A stretch of DNA of 64,000 nt from Streptomyces sp. TG1A-60. GTDB taxonomy: Bacteria > Actinomycetota > Actinomycetes > Streptomycetales > Streptomycetaceae. Positions 55,243 through 64,000 of this stretch are shown here, one piece after another (the stretch's first letter is position 1; each line of letters starts with the position of its first letter). Where the stretch lies: contig NZ_CP147520.1 of NCBI RefSeq assembly GCF_037201975.1, positions 7,254,001-7,318,000 of the forward strand, read 5' to 3'. Under the pieces are notes generated by a model that saw only the letters and a program-made list of their open reading frames with translations, was not told the origin of the DNA and ran no database searches. A program made the translations under genes and the position numbers.

Positions 55243-55348
55243 ACCGGCGTTCACCATGTCGAACGCACTGACCTGCCCGAGCGCACTCAGCGCTCCGGGC
55301 GTGCCGAACACGTCCGAACGGGGCCGTCCCCACGCAAGGAGGATCCGC

Positions 55349-56347
55349 GTGAGCCGCACCTCCCGCACAGGCGCTCGCAGAAGCACCCGCAGAACCGCTC
55401 TCCTCGCCGTCCCCGCGGCGATCCTGCTCGCACTCGTCCCGAGCTCGGCGTCCGCGTATCCGAACCCGGGCACCGTCACCGGCGCGATCGTGGTCCACGA
55501 CCCGACGATGATCCGCACGTCGTCGGGTCAGTACCTGCTGTACGCCACCGGCGGCGGTATCAGCAACCGCGCCTCCACCAACCGCATCGCCTTCAGCGGC
55601 GGCGCGGATGCCTTCTCCGGCAGGCCGGGCTGGTGGCGCACCTACTCCACCGTGCCGGAGGCCTGGGCACCCGACATCTCGTACCACGGCGGCAGGTACC
55701 TGATGTACTACTCCGTCTCGTCCTTCGGCTCGCAGAAGTCGGCCATCGGGCTGGCGACGTCGACGACCGGCCGGCCGGGCAGCTGGACCGACCAGGGCAT
55801 CGTCTACACGTCGAGTTCGTCGAACGACTACAACGCCATCGACCCGAACCTCTTCGTGGACGATGACGGCAAGTGGTGGCTGTCCTTCGGCAGCTGGTGG
55901 ACCGGGATCAAGATGATCCAGATCAACCCGTCGACCGGGAAGCAGCTCTCGTCCGACACCACCCGCTACTCGCTCGCCTTCCGTCCCACCGGCACCAAGG
56001 CCGTCGAGGCCCCGTACATCGTCAAACGGAACGGCTACTACTACCTGTTCGCCTCGTACGACACCTGCTGCGCCGGCACCAGCTCCACGTACAAGGTCAA
56101 GGTCGGCCGGGCCGCCCGCATCACCGGCCCGTACCACGACAAGAACGGCGTCGCCATGATGAACAACGGCGGTACGCCCGTGCTGGAGTCGCACGGCCGC
56201 TACATCGGCCCCGGAGGGCAGTCCATCATGAAGGACGGGGACAGTGACCTGATCGTCTACCACTACTACGACGGCCAGAACAACGGCACTCCGAAGCTCG
56301 GCATCAACCTTCTGAACTGGAGCAGCGGATGGCCCGTCGCCTACTGA
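55349..56347 (+). CDS. Secreted GH43 endo-1,5-alpha-L-arabinanase
   Basis: 332 residues: signal peptide (about 1-40, SRTGARRSTRRTALLAVPAA ending ASA-Y), then one five-bladed GH43 catalytic domain. The three acidic residues are in IVVHDPTMIR (base Asp), AIDPNLFVDDDGKWW (Asp) and AVEAPYIVKRNGYYYL (acid Glu). PNPGTVTGAI and YYDGQNNGTPKLGI fit arabinan endo-hydrolases. GTG 55349 is preferred over ATG 55256 because AAGGAGG lies seven bases before it and it opens the signal peptide. It is the first gene of a two-gene operon and should cut arabinan outside the cell. Confidence 0.9.
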   Translation: MSRTSRTGARRSTRRTALLAVPAAILLALVPSSASAYPNPGTVTGAIVVHDPTMIRTSSGQYLLYATGGGISNRASTNRIAFSGGADAFSGRPGWWRTYSTVPEAWAPDISYHGGRYLMYYSVSSFGSQKSAIGLATSTTGRPGSWTDQGIVYTSSSSNDYNAIDPNLFVDDDGKWWLSFGSWWTGIKMIQINPSTGKQLSSDTTRYSLAFRPTGTKAVEAPYIVKRNGYYYLFASYDTCCAGTSSTYKVKVGRAARITGPYHDKNGVAMMNNGGTPVLESHGRYIGPGGQSIMKDGDSDLIVYHYYDGQNNGTPKLGINLLNWSSGWPVAY

Positions 56348-57762
56348 CCCTGCTGGCGGCCCTCCTGCTCGCGCTGTCCTTGGGCCAGCCCTCGGCGAGC
56401 GCCGCCTCCTTCGCCAACCCGGTCAAGGCCCAGAAGGGCGCCGACCCCTGGATCTCGTACCACAACGGCAACTACTACCTGGTGACGACGAGTTGGACCG
56501 ACGTCATCACCATCCGGAAGTCACCGACACTCGCCGGTCTCTCGACCGCGCCGAGCGTCCAGGTCTGGACGGGTGACGCGGCATCGCGCTGCTGCAACAT
56601 CTGGGCGCCGGAGCTGCACTTCCTGAACGGCCGCTGGTACCTGTACTACGTCGCGGGCCGGAACGTCTCCGACTACATCCCCACTCAGCGCACCCACGTC
56701 CTGGAGAGCTCCGGCTCGGACCCGATGGGTCCGTACACCTACAAGAACCAGCTCAACAGTGCCTGGATGCTCGACCCTAGCGTGGCGACCATCAACGGAA
56801 GCCTGTACCTGTTCGGCAGTGCGAGCGGCGGCACGCAGAACCTCGTAGCCGCGCGGATGTCCAACCCGTACACGGTCAGCGGCTCCTTCTCGACGATCTC
56901 CACGCCCACGCACAACTGGGAGCGCTCGGGCGGCACGGTCGACGAGGGCCCCGAGATACTCCAGCGGGGCGGTCGTACCTTCTTGGTCTACTCGGCGAGC
57001 GGCTGCTGGACGCCCGACTACAAGCTCGGCCAGCTGGAGTTGACCGGTTCCAACCCCCTGGCCGCCTCCTCCTGGACGAAGAAGTCCACGCCGGTCTTCC
57101 AGCGCAACGACGCGAACGGTGTCTACGGGCCGGGGCACCACGGCTTCTTCAACTCGCCCGACGGCACCGAGAGCTGGATCGTCTATCACGCCAACGACAG
57201 CGCGAGCGACGGCTGCGACAACGGCCGGACCGCGCGGGCGCAGAAGTTCACCTGGAACTCGGACGGTACGCCGAACCTCGGCACGCCGGTGCGGCTCGGC
57301 GCCTCGTCCGCCGGGCCCTCGGGAGAGCCGTCGTCCGCCTCGACGACGTACACGGTCGTCAACCGCGGCAGCGGCAAGTGTCTGGATGTGTCCGGGAGTT
57401 CGAGCGCCGACGGGGCCAATGTGCGGCAGTGGACGTGCAGCGGCGCCAACAACCAGCGCTGGCGCCTCGAGGACCTGGGCGATGACACCCACCGCCTGGT
57501 CAACGTCGCCAGCGGCAAGGTACTGGACACGGAGAACTGCTCCTCGTCCGACGGCGCGGACCTGCGCCAGTGGTCCTGGCTGAACAACACCTGCCAGCGG
57601 TTCCGGTTCCTCGCCACGAGCGGCGGCTATGTGCGGATCGTCAATCAGGCCACCAGCAAGGTCGCCGAGGTCGCCGACTGCTCCACGGCCGACGGAGCCG
57701 ACGTACGACAGTGGGCGTGGCTGAACAACAACTGCCAGCAGTGGCAGCTCAAGCCGGCCTGA
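56329..57762 (+). CDS. Secreted GH43 exo-arabinofuranosidase with ricin-type lectin domain
   Basis: 477 residues: signal peptide MARRLLTLLAALLLALSLGQ (ending ASA-A), a GH43 domain (about 28-325) with catalytic Asp in GADPWISYHNGNYYL, Asp in LDPSVATINGSLYLFG and Glu in VDEGPEILQRGGRTFLVY, then a ricin-B/CBM13-like domain (about 345-477) with three Q-x-W/F units (NNQRWRLE, CQRFRF, CQQWQLK). The catalytic part resembles exo-1,5-alpha-L-arabinofuranosidases. It overlaps the previous gene by 19 bp, with GGAG inside that gene as ribosome binding site. It likely releases arabinose from products of its neighbour. Confidence 0.9.
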   Translation: MARRLLTLLAALLLALSLGQPSASAASFANPVKAQKGADPWISYHNGNYYLVTTSWTDVITIRKSPTLAGLSTAPSVQVWTGDAASRCCNIWAPELHFLNGRWYLYYVAGRNVSDYIPTQRTHVLESSGSDPMGPYTYKNQLNSAWMLDPSVATINGSLYLFGSASGGTQNLVAARMSNPYTVSGSFSTISTPTHNWERSGGTVDEGPEILQRGGRTFLVYSASGCWTPDYKLGQLELTGSNPLAASSWTKKSTPVFQRNDANGVYGPGHHGFFNSPDGTESWIVYHANDSASDGCDNGRTARAQKFTWNSDGTPNLGTPVRLGASSAGPSGEPSSASTTYTVVNRGSGKCLDVSGSSSADGANVRQWTCSGANNQRWRLEDLGDDTHRLVNVASGKVLDTENCSSSDGADLRQWSWLNNTCQRFRFLATSGGYVRIVNQATSKVAEVADCSTADGADVRQWAWLNNNCQQWQLKPA

Positions 57763-57848
57763 GCGTGCCCCGTCACGGCGGGAGCCACGGTCGGGAGGAC
57801 ATCGGACCCGCTGGCCATGGTCCTGGGGCCACTCGGCCCGATCCTCCC

Positions 57849-57893
57849 GGCCGGCCCAGGCCTCGTCGCGGGAAAGCGAGGCCTGGGCCGGCC
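57849..57893 (+). terminator. Strong hairpin terminator of the GH43 operon
   Basis: A perfect 17-bp stem, GGCCGGCCCAGGCCTCG (57849-57865) with 57877-57893, and an 11-base loop lie 87 bp after the stop. There is no T-run, as usual in high-G+C actinomycetes. Confidence 0.8.
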
Positions 57894-58015
57894 CGGCGAG
57901 CGTGGGTAACGCCCGCACCAGTTGTCTGATGAAACATCATGTCTCTTGTCCTGCACGGATGTTCGGGGCCATGCTGTGATCCCTCTGTGCACTCCTGACC
58001 CATGGAGGAACATCC

Positions 58016-59626
58016 GTGCCGTTCACCCCCCCACTGGCCCCGCGTTCGAGAGGGCGCAGGCGACTGGCCGTCGGAGCCCTGGTAACAGCGCTGTTCGGCC
58101 AGTTGCTCGCCGGGACCGCCGTCGCCTCCCCCTCGGGCACGGCAGCCTCGGCCAAGACCCCGCCGCCCGGGCGCATAGCCTGGGAACCCTGTGCATCACC
58201 CTCCGGCCAGGGCTCCTTCGAGTGCGCCACCATCAAGGTGCCCGTGGACTGGAAGCGGCCTGGCGGCGCCACCGTCGACCTGGCCCTCGCCCGCCATCTG
58301 GCCACCGATCCCGAGCGCCGCATCGGCTCACTGCTGATCAACCCCGGTGGCCCGGGCGGTTCCGGCGTCGGCTTCGCGTTCGGCGCCCCCGACTCCTTCT
58401 CGCCCGAACTGCTGGAGCGTTTCGACATCGTGGGCTTCGACCCGCGCGGTGTCGGCCTCAGCAACCCGGTGATGTGCGACGAGGACCGGGTGGCCGCGCA
58501 GGGTGAGTCGCTCTACCCGGACAGCACCGCATCCTTCGCCGCCCTCCGTGCGGCGAACCGCGCGCTCGGCGAGAACTGCCGCGCCCTCACCGGCCGGCTC
58601 GTCGACCACATGGACACCGCGAGCGTCATCCGCGACATGGACGCGATCCGCGTCGGCCTCGGCGAGAAGCGGATCAGCTACTACGGCGTCTCCTACGGCA
58701 CCGGAATCGGCCAGCAGTACGCCGCGCGCTACCCGCACCGCGTCCGCGCGATGACGCTTGACTCGAACATGGATCACAGCCTGGACAAGTGGCACTACCA
58801 GAAGACCGAGACCGTCGCGATGGAGGAGTCGTACGGCCAGTTCGCCGACTGGTGCGCCCGTACGCCGTCCTGCGTGCTCCACGACCGTGACGTCCGTGCC
58901 CTGTTCGACTCGCTCTACCAGCGCGCCGAAGCCGGTGAGCTGGTCCTGCCGGGCGACCCGCCCTACACCGTCACCCCCCAGGATCTCCAGAGCGTCGCCT
59001 TCAGCTACATGTACGACCCGGCCTCCTGGTTCGAGTTCGCCCAGTTCCTGGCCGACACGGACGCCGCCGACCCCGCCGCGGGACGGTCCGTCAGGCAGCG
59101 TGGTGAGTTGACGGAGTTCGCGTACCTCCCCGTGATGTGCCAGGACTACGACTTCGACGTGTCCTCGTACGCCACCCTCGCCCGCTACGAACGCAAGCTC
59201 GCCCGTCTCGCCCCCGTCACCCGTCTCAGCTCCCTCGCCTGGACCGACCTGACCGGCTGCCAGGACTGGCCGACCAAGGTGACCAACCCGCCGCACCGGC
59301 TCCGTGTTGACGGCACCCCGCCGATCCTGATGACCAACAGCCGTTACGACGTGGCCACCCCGCACTCCTGGGGCTCCAACGCGGCCCGTCAGATCGGCCG
59401 CGAGGCCGTGTTCCTCACGTACGACGGTGTCGGCCACGGCGACTACTGGCTGAGCCCGTGCGCGCGTGACGCCATCGACACCTACCTCCTCACACTCAAG
59501 ACCCCTCGCAAGGGCGCCCACTGCCCCGCGGTCTGGCCGACCGGGCCCTCCGCCCATCGGCAGTCGCCGAGCGGTGGTCTCGTCAACCCGCTGCCCGGGC
59601 TGCTGGGCCCGGGGGCGCACCGGTGA
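58016..59626 (+). CDS. Secreted alpha/beta-hydrolase, tripeptidyl-aminopeptidase-like
   Basis: 536 residues of the S33/TAP group, removing short peptides from protein N-termini. A signal segment (RRLAVGALVTALFGQLLAGT to ASA) is followed by the oxyanion region LLINPGGPGGSGVGFAF, the nucleophile elbow YYGVSYGTGIGQQYA (Ser), the acid in ILMTNSRYDVATPHSW (Asp) and the His in YDGVGHGDY. The C-terminal TAP-like domain with paired Cys is present. GTG 58016 has GGAGGA six bases upstream. It is monocistronic with its own terminator. Confidence 0.9.
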   Translation: MPFTPPLAPRSRGRRRLAVGALVTALFGQLLAGTAVASPSGTAASAKTPPPGRIAWEPCASPSGQGSFECATIKVPVDWKRPGGATVDLALARHLATDPERRIGSLLINPGGPGGSGVGFAFGAPDSFSPELLERFDIVGFDPRGVGLSNPVMCDEDRVAAQGESLYPDSTASFAALRAANRALGENCRALTGRLVDHMDTASVIRDMDAIRVGLGEKRISYYGVSYGTGIGQQYAARYPHRVRAMTLDSNMDHSLDKWHYQKTETVAMEESYGQFADWCARTPSCVLHDRDVRALFDSLYQRAEAGELVLPGDPPYTVTPQDLQSVAFSYMYDPASWFEFAQFLADTDAADPAAGRSVRQRGELTEFAYLPVMCQDYDFDVSSYATLARYERKLARLAPVTRLSSLAWTDLTGCQDWPTKVTNPPHRLRVDGTPPILMTNSRYDVATPHSWGSNAARQIGREAVFLTYDGVGHGDYWLSPCARDAIDTYLLTLKTPRKGAHCPAVWPTGPSAHRQSPSGGLVNPLPGLLGPGAHR

Positions 59627-59665
59627 GCCGCGTGACGCGGCCTGATCCGACGCGGTCCTGACCGA

Positions 59666-59701
59666 GGGGGCGCGCCCCGGCCGAATCGGGGCCGCGCCCC
59701 C
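59666..59701 (+). terminator. Hairpin terminator after the hydrolase gene
   Basis: GGGGGCGCGCCCCG (59666-59679) pairs with CGGGGCCGCGCCCCC (59687-59701) with one bulged base and a seven-base loop, 40 bp after the stop. Confidence 0.75.
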
Positions 59702-60297
59702 TAGCACGCGTCACATGCCGCTCGCCCGGCTGTGGACCACGTCGCCCCCGAGGCGATCGGCAGCCGGATCACCCGGAGCGGCAGCCGGACGCGGACACCG
59801 AGACCGATCTGCGTCTCGCCCTCGAAACCGCCGGCGAACCGGGTGCCTGAGGGCGCTGGTGTTCTCCGACGGTGAGTCGGCCCCGCAGGAGCCGGCGGAC
59901 TTCGTGCCGGCGCGGGTGCGAGTGTGTGACATCCGGAGCGTGATCGCGGTTGGCACGTGCGGTCAGTCGCCGTCCGGCCGGGCCTCGGTGTGCGCCGGGC
60001 GGTGGAAGTCGGTGCCGATCTCGATGATGTCGCCGCCGAGGACGAGCCGGTCCACGCCGAACGCGCACGTGGCGCTGACAGAGCTGCCGCGGTCTTGATC
60101 ACACGGGGACGGGTGGAAGAGCGTGGGTGGTGTGTCCGATCCCGTGCGATCCCGTGGTGTAGACGATCAAGGTGTGGGATCACGTGGGCATGCGCCCGGG
60201 GCGTACACCGTCGTGCGCCGACGTGGTCGGTGACCGCCGACCGGGCGACAGCGTCGCGGAAGGTGCCGGACAGGGCGGTCGCGGACAGGGCGCGGAC
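59702..60297. other. 600-bp region without a confident gene
   Basis: A minus-strand stretch at about 60080-59965 reads FGVDRLVLGGDIIEIGTDFH to a stop, which resembles a C-terminal end of a real protein (perhaps an IS21-type helper ATPase), but the rest is not readable. Another minus-strand stretch near 59830-59710 (ETQIGLGVRVRLPLRV) also looks coding-like. Both are best treated as relics. Confidence 0.4.
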
Positions 60298-60924
60298 TCA
60301 CGTGGTGGGGCGGGAGTGCACGCTGACGGCATAGCCGCAGCCTTGGTGGAAGGGATCGCCGCTCCAGGTGGCGTAGCGCTGCCGCAGGGTCAGTCCGGCC
60401 CGGGTGCACCAGTGGTCGAACTCCGCAAGGGTCACCGGCGGCTCCGGCAGCGGCAGGTGTGCCGCGTCCAGTCCCATGCCCGTGACCAGCAGTCCGCCGG
60501 GGCGCAGTGCGGCGGCCAGCTGCCGGACGACGGCTGGTTCGGTGCCGGGGGCCAGCAGGGGGATGACGTTTCCGGCGGCGAGCGCCAGGTCGAAGCCCGG
60601 ATTCATGCCGAGGTCGTCCAGACGGGCCAGGTCGCCGAGGAACCATTCCTGCGTGGGGGCGTCGCGGCGGGCGACGGCGAGCATGGAGGGGTCGATGTCC
60701 ACGCCGGTGCAGTAGTGGCCCAGCTCGGCGAGTCGGATCGCGATCCGGCCGGTGCCGCAGCCGGCGTCGAGTATCCGGGCGGCGGGCTTCAGCAGTGCGG
60801 CACAGAAGGCGGCCTCGCCGTGGATGTCGTGGCCGGATTCGGCGAGCCGCGCGAATCGCTGAGCGTACTCCTCTCCGGCTTGTCCGCCTGTCAGTTCCGT
60901 CCAACGATCGCGTTGCCTGGTCAT
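60298..60924 (-). CDS. Class I SAM-dependent methyltransferase
   Basis: 208 residues. Motif I is ILDAGCGTGRIAIRLAELGH (about residues 50-69), then the acidic residue in CTGVDIDPSMLAVARRDAP, and LAAALRPGGLLVTGMGL. It begins RWTELTGGQAGEEYAQRFAR. The fold belongs to the type-11/25 methyltransferase group acting on small molecules. ATG 60924 has GGAAGG upstream. It is alone, with relic DNA on both sides, so no pathway can be suggested. Confidence 0.87.
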   Translation of the reverse strand: MTRQRDRWTELTGGQAGEEYAQRFARLAESGHDIHGEAAFCAALLKPAARILDAGCGTGRIAIRLAELGHYCTGVDIDPSMLAVARRDAPTQEWFLGDLARLDDLGMNPGFDLALAAGNVIPLLAPGTEPAVVRQLAAALRPGGLLVTGMGLDAAHLPLPEPPVTLAEFDHWCTRAGLTLRQRYATWSGDPFHQGCGYAVSVHSRPTT

Positions 60925-62224
60925 GTTCAGCGTGCCTTCCGGTCAGCCTCGCCCAGCAGGGGCGAGGACGGTGCCATCGCACTTCTACGCTTGGGTGTAG
61001 CCCTTGCGGCCTGCGACAAAGGTAGGCGAGGTCCTCCGACGGCGCACTCGGCTGACCGCTCCGAGGAGGCCCTGGCGGGTATCCGATCGGTGAGAGCGGT
61101 GACGGTCTTCCGGCAGCTCGACCACGGGCGCCCGCGGCGGGGCACGGGGCCCGGTGCAGCCGACCACCGTCGTGTCCCACGGTTCTGTGTGGCTGACCTT
61201 GATCCAGTCAGCCCTGAGGGGGAGGAATCCGGCCGGCCACGGCCAATGCGGCATTGGCGCCTGCTCCCCGTCAGGGGGAACCGCCGGCGAGTCCGGTCCG
61301 TGTAGTCCGCCAGGAGCTCCAGGCCCCTCGCGGCCCGCCGGCGGTCCAGGTCGTCCGGTGCCTCGATCGGGTACCGCACCAGCTCGCCGGCCACGGCTTC
61401 GAACCGCTGGCCCCGGCCGACTACGGAAGACTGACCGGCTCGCTGGGTGAGATCCACAGGGCGCTGCGCGACGGCTGACCTCTGGAACGCGGCTCGGCAG
61501 GCCGCCGCCGGTTCTCACCGTCCCGTAGCTCCCGCCGGGAAGAGCGGCGGTCGGCAGCCGGTTGTTGACTGGACGGGCCCTGCTCGTGCACCCGGTGTGT
61601 CACTCTGAGAAGGATGTCGCCGCCGCGCAGATCGGTGACGTGGCCGTCCACCAGCGACGGCACATGAATCCCAGCGCCCGGCCCAAGTCAGGCCGATCTC
61701 CTCAGCCGACCTGACCGGACGGCCCGACCGGACGGCCCGTGCCGCAGCGCGTCCGGCCACCGGAGTCCGCCCCGGCACGGCGATGTCGGCATGTCACCCG
61801 CGGCGGAACAGCCACAGGCCGGCGAAGCAGGCCGAGGGTGTCGCGCAACACCGGCTTCTGTCACGCGCTCCACCGCCGAGGGCCGGGCCGCCGACTACTA
61901 CTGCCAGACGTACCAACGACAGTCGTAGCAACGGCAGTCGTACTCAGCCGAGTCGTCTCAAAACAGCGTGCTCGTTGGATCGTGCCGCCTGCCGCACAGT
62001 GGAGTCGTGCCGCACCGAAGGCCTGGTGAGGCGGCTGCCGGCCGGGCTCGGATCCGGGCGCCGCACTCATTCTGGGCCGAGGCCCGCCTCGTCCGCTGCG
62101 GCGTGACCCGTGTCCTGACGGTTCCGACGCGACCGGCACCGCCGGGACACGGCAGAAGTCCACGCCGCCTCGCGGGACCGCTCACCCGCGGCGGTCATCC
62201 GCGCGCTCGACCAAGGAGATCCCC
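60925..62224. other. 1.3-kb relic-rich region with no supported gene
   Basis: No frame combines start, ribosome binding site and family motif. Coding-like fragments include GFEPLAPADYGRLTGSLGEI on the plus strand near 61396-61480, ending in TGA at 61476-61478, and on the minus strand SLVDGHVTDLRGGDILLRVT near 61660-61600. Neither could be assigned. The region carries a relatively AT-rich patch at 61895-61975. Confidence 0.45.
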
Positions 62225-62584
62225 ATGTCCCGCCGACTCCTCATCGTCCTGGGCAGCCATCGCGGCGACCAGAACACCGAGCTGCCCGCGCGCCGGGCCG
62301 CCACGCTGCCGCCCGCCGACGTCGAGCAGCGGTGGGTCGAGCCGGCCGGGCATCCCCTCCTCCCGGTCTCGACTGCAAAGCGACCATGGCCGGACGCACC
62401 CTGTGGGGTGTCACCACCTCCGCAGCGACCTGCCGTGGCTCGCCGAACCGCTGGTCAGCACGATGAACAAGGACACGGAGGCGCTGGCACACGCGCCAGG
62501 GCGTTCTTCGCTCAGAAACCGAGGCTCGCCCGTTTCCCGGACGGTTGCACACGGCCCGAATCCGACGCGGAAGCCGCCGCATGA
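62225..62584 (+). pseudogene. NAD(P)H-dependent FMN reductase-like pseudogene
   Basis: It starts well, with AAGGAGA before ATG 62225 and MSRRLLIVLGSHRGDQNTEL, the phosphate-binding loop of flavodoxin-fold NAD(P)H oxidoreductases. Pieces of the remainder then appear in successive frames: MAGRTLWGVTT near 62385, DLPWLAEPLVSTMNKD near 62430, and FFAQKPRLARFPDG near 62505. Intact relatives are about 200 residues, so at least two deletions and frameshifts have removed the core. It is inactive. Confidence 0.65.
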
Positions 62585-62853
62585 GCGTCCTGCGGCGCGA
62601 CCGGCAGGTGTGTGGTCGCCGCCTCCCCGAGGGGAGTCGCGACGGCTCATAGGTGGTCCGGTGAGGGACGCCGACAGCTTCCAGCCGAGTCCGGCCGCCG
62701 GCCCCGCTGGAGAGGCAGAGTCGGGCCCAACCTCATCCGCCGCCGAGCGCCCTCGTCTGATCAGCACACGCGTCGGTCTCGCGACGTGACCAGTCACCAG
62801 TCCTCCGTCTCCTGTCTTCCTTCTCCCGCCTTCCGTCGACCAAGAGAGTGGGC

Positions 62854-63494
62854 ATGTCCACCGAACCCCCCGAGTCAACTGTTTCTCCCCCGAGGGATCT
62901 CCGTCCGCCCCCTCCCGGCGTACGTTCATCGCGACCACCACCGTCGTCGGCGGTGCGGTCGTGGCGGGCGGCCTGATAGCGGGCCCGTCCGTGTTCGGCG
63001 CCGAGTCCGCGGAGGCCGCCGAGGCGCCGCCCGGCAGCCGCGTCTCCCTGACCGTCAACGGCAAGCGGCACACCGTCACGGTCGACAACCGGACCTCGCT
63101 GCTGGACCTGCTGCGCGAACACCTCGACCTGACCGGCTCGAAGAAGGGCTGCAACGCCGGTGCCTGCGGCGCCTGCACCGTCCTGGTCGACGGCCGCCGG
63201 GTCAACTCCTGCCTGACGCTGGCGGTCCGGCTGGACGGCGCCGAGGTCACCACCATCGAAGGCCTGGCCAAGGGAGACCGACTGCACCCGCTGCAGCAGG
63301 CGTTCATCGACCAGGACGCCTTCCAGTGCGGCTTCTGTACCTCCGGCCAGATCATGTCCGGTGTCGGCTGCGTCAAGGAGGGGCACACCGGCTCACCGGA
63401 GGAGATCCGGGAGTTCATGAGCGGCAACATCTGCCGCTGCGGCTGCTACGTGAAGATCGTGCGCGCGGTCGAGCAGACCGCCCGCGGGAAATGA
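62854..63494 (+). CDS. paoA: [2Fe-2S] subunit of a PaoABC-type aldehyde oxidoreductase, leader frameshifted
   Basis: The body (from 62961 in the reading frame) is the small iron-sulfur subunit of the xanthine dehydrogenase family. The plant-type cluster Cys are in [18 protein letters not shown] and NSCLTL, and the second cluster Cys in [12 protein letters not shown] and [11 protein letters not shown] Tat leader is split: [12 protein letters not shown] starts at ATG 62854 in one frame, and [20 protein letters not shown] continues in another. A run of five C at 62887-62891 is where the frame changes. With correct frame the protein would be exported like E. coli PaoA (YagT). Either it is mutated or the run is miscounted. 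Confidence 0.82.
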
Positions 63495-63507
63495 GGCACG
63501 GTTCCCC

Positions 63508-64000
63508 ATGCACCCCTTCTCCTACACCAAAGCCGCCAGCACCCGGCAAGCCCTCGACGCGGGCCGCGACGGCGGCCGGTACATCGCCGGCGGCACCACG
63601 CTGGTCGACCTGATGCGCGAGACCGTCGAACGCCCCGAGACGCTGGTCGACATCAGCGCCCTGCCCCTGCGCGAGATCACGGTCGCCAAGCGCGGGGGCC
63701 TGCGCATCGGCGCGCTGGTGCGGATGGCCGATGCCGCTGCCCACCGGGGAGTGCGCGCCCTGTATCCGGTCGTCTCCGAGGCGCTGGAGCTGAGCGCGTC
63801 CGCGCAGCTGCGTAACATGGCGACCATCGGCGGCAACATCATGCAGCGCACCCGCTGCACCTACTTCCGCGACGTGAGCGCCGACTGCAACAAGCGCGAG
63901 CCGGGATCCGGTTGCGCGGCCCTGCACGGCGTCAACCGCACCCACGCCATCCTCGGCACCTCCGACGACTGCGTGGCCACCCACCCCTCCGACGTCGCCG
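63508..64000 (+). CDS. paoB: FAD-binding subunit of a PaoABC-type aldehyde oxidoreductase, 3' end outside window
   Basis: The first 164 residues are visible. The FAD-binding motif [20 protein letters not shown] (about 28-47) and the loop [20 protein letters not shown] fit the CO dehydrogenase/xanthine dehydrogenase medium subunit. After it comes the Cys-rich insert [20 protein letters not shown], which in E. coli PaoB (YagS) holds an extra [4Fe-4S] cluster. It is 13 bp downstream of paoA in the same direction. The molybdenum-cofactor subunit (paoC) should follow beyond the window. Electron transfer from the molybdenum site to FAD is expected. Confidence 0.88.
   Translation, partial: MHPFSYTKAASTRQALDAGRDGGRYIAGGTTLVDLMRETVERPETLVDISALPLREITVAKRGGLRIGALVRMADAAAHRGVRALYPVVSEALELSASAQLRNMATIGGNIMQRTRCTYFRDVSADCNKREPGSGCAALHGVNRTHAILGTSDDCVATHPSDVA

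Noticed and set aside
59965..60080. IS21 helper ATPase C-terminus on the minus strand
   Set aside because: Resemblance rests on about 20 residues (FGVDRLVLGGDIIEIGTD) without the Walker motifs, so it is noted only as an unassigned fragment.

Overview
The window is chromosomal DNA of a Streptomyces-type actinomycete. The evidence is very high G+C with G/C-biased third codon positions, frequent GTG starts, AAGGAG-type ribosome binding sites, ROK-controlled xylose genes, a conservon (roadblock, DUF742 and small GTPase genes), Tat and lipoprotein signals of actinomycete style, and a REP-like intergenic repeat common in this genus. It contains no rRNA, tRNA or CRISPR array, and no complete biosynthetic gene cluster. 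All family assignments were made by eye from motifs, without a database search.

Layout. 0-11 kb: the end of a TPR protein, a GT4 glycosyltransferase, a DMT exporter, an intact HpnR-type hopanoid C-3 methylase (hpnR) with a decayed inverted second copy, an SDR, and a shrunken IS1182-like element (1,013 bp), mixed with gene relics (TniQ/serine recombinase, TPP enzyme). 10.7-18.8 kb: aldehyde dehydrogenase with a GAF-domain activator, a secreted amidase, then the xylose regulon (ROK repressor and xylB leftward, xylA rightward, with a palindromic operator candidate between xylB and xylA). 18.9-26 kb: a roughly 200-bp MITE-like element, a translationally coupled SWIM zinc-finger and SNF2 helicase pair, and small conserved proteins. 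26-29 kb: a damaged conservon with cvnA reduced to its tail, cvnB frameshifted, cvnC and cvnD intact, a duplicated cvnC tail, and a second roadblock gene. 29-43 kb: TesB thioesterase, Ski2-like helicase, membrane hydrolase, DUF5709 protein, a heterodimeric ABC exporter with one degenerate ATP site, a YkuD-like lipoprotein, a MarR-controlled homodimeric ABC exporter and a short MltG-like protein.

43-46.6 kb is an accessory scar. It holds a yjbQ gene cut off in mid-frame, a possible 5' relic of a serine integrase with its ribosome binding site inside a hairpin, an intact yjbQ paralogue, a plasmid-type helix-turn-helix tail fused to 26 perfect copies of a 9-bp repeat, and a multicopper-oxidase relic. 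46.6-50.3 kb: enoyl-CoA hydratase, then an adenylation-domain gene directly coupled to a membrane flavin/NAD(P) reductase. Together these two have the domain make-up of the fungal TmpL protein.

51-57.8 kb is an arabinan-use regulon: a sugar ABC importer (binding protein plus two permeases, no ATPase), an APH-type kinase pseudogene, and two secreted GH43 enzymes (endo-arabinanase and exo-arabinofuranosidase). The importer and the GH43 operon carry near-identical promoters, so they are probably co-regulated. 58-64 kb: a secreted tripeptidyl-aminopeptidase-like hydrolase, a methyltransferase, relic DNA including an FMN reductase pseudogene, and the start of a PaoABC-type aldehyde oxidoreductase operon whose first gene appears frameshifted in its Tat leader.

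Two features stand out. One is the density of relics (about a dozen decayed genes), which points to an accessory chromosomal arm. The other is a pair of hypotheses worth testing: the split TmpL-like system and the shared arabinan promoter.
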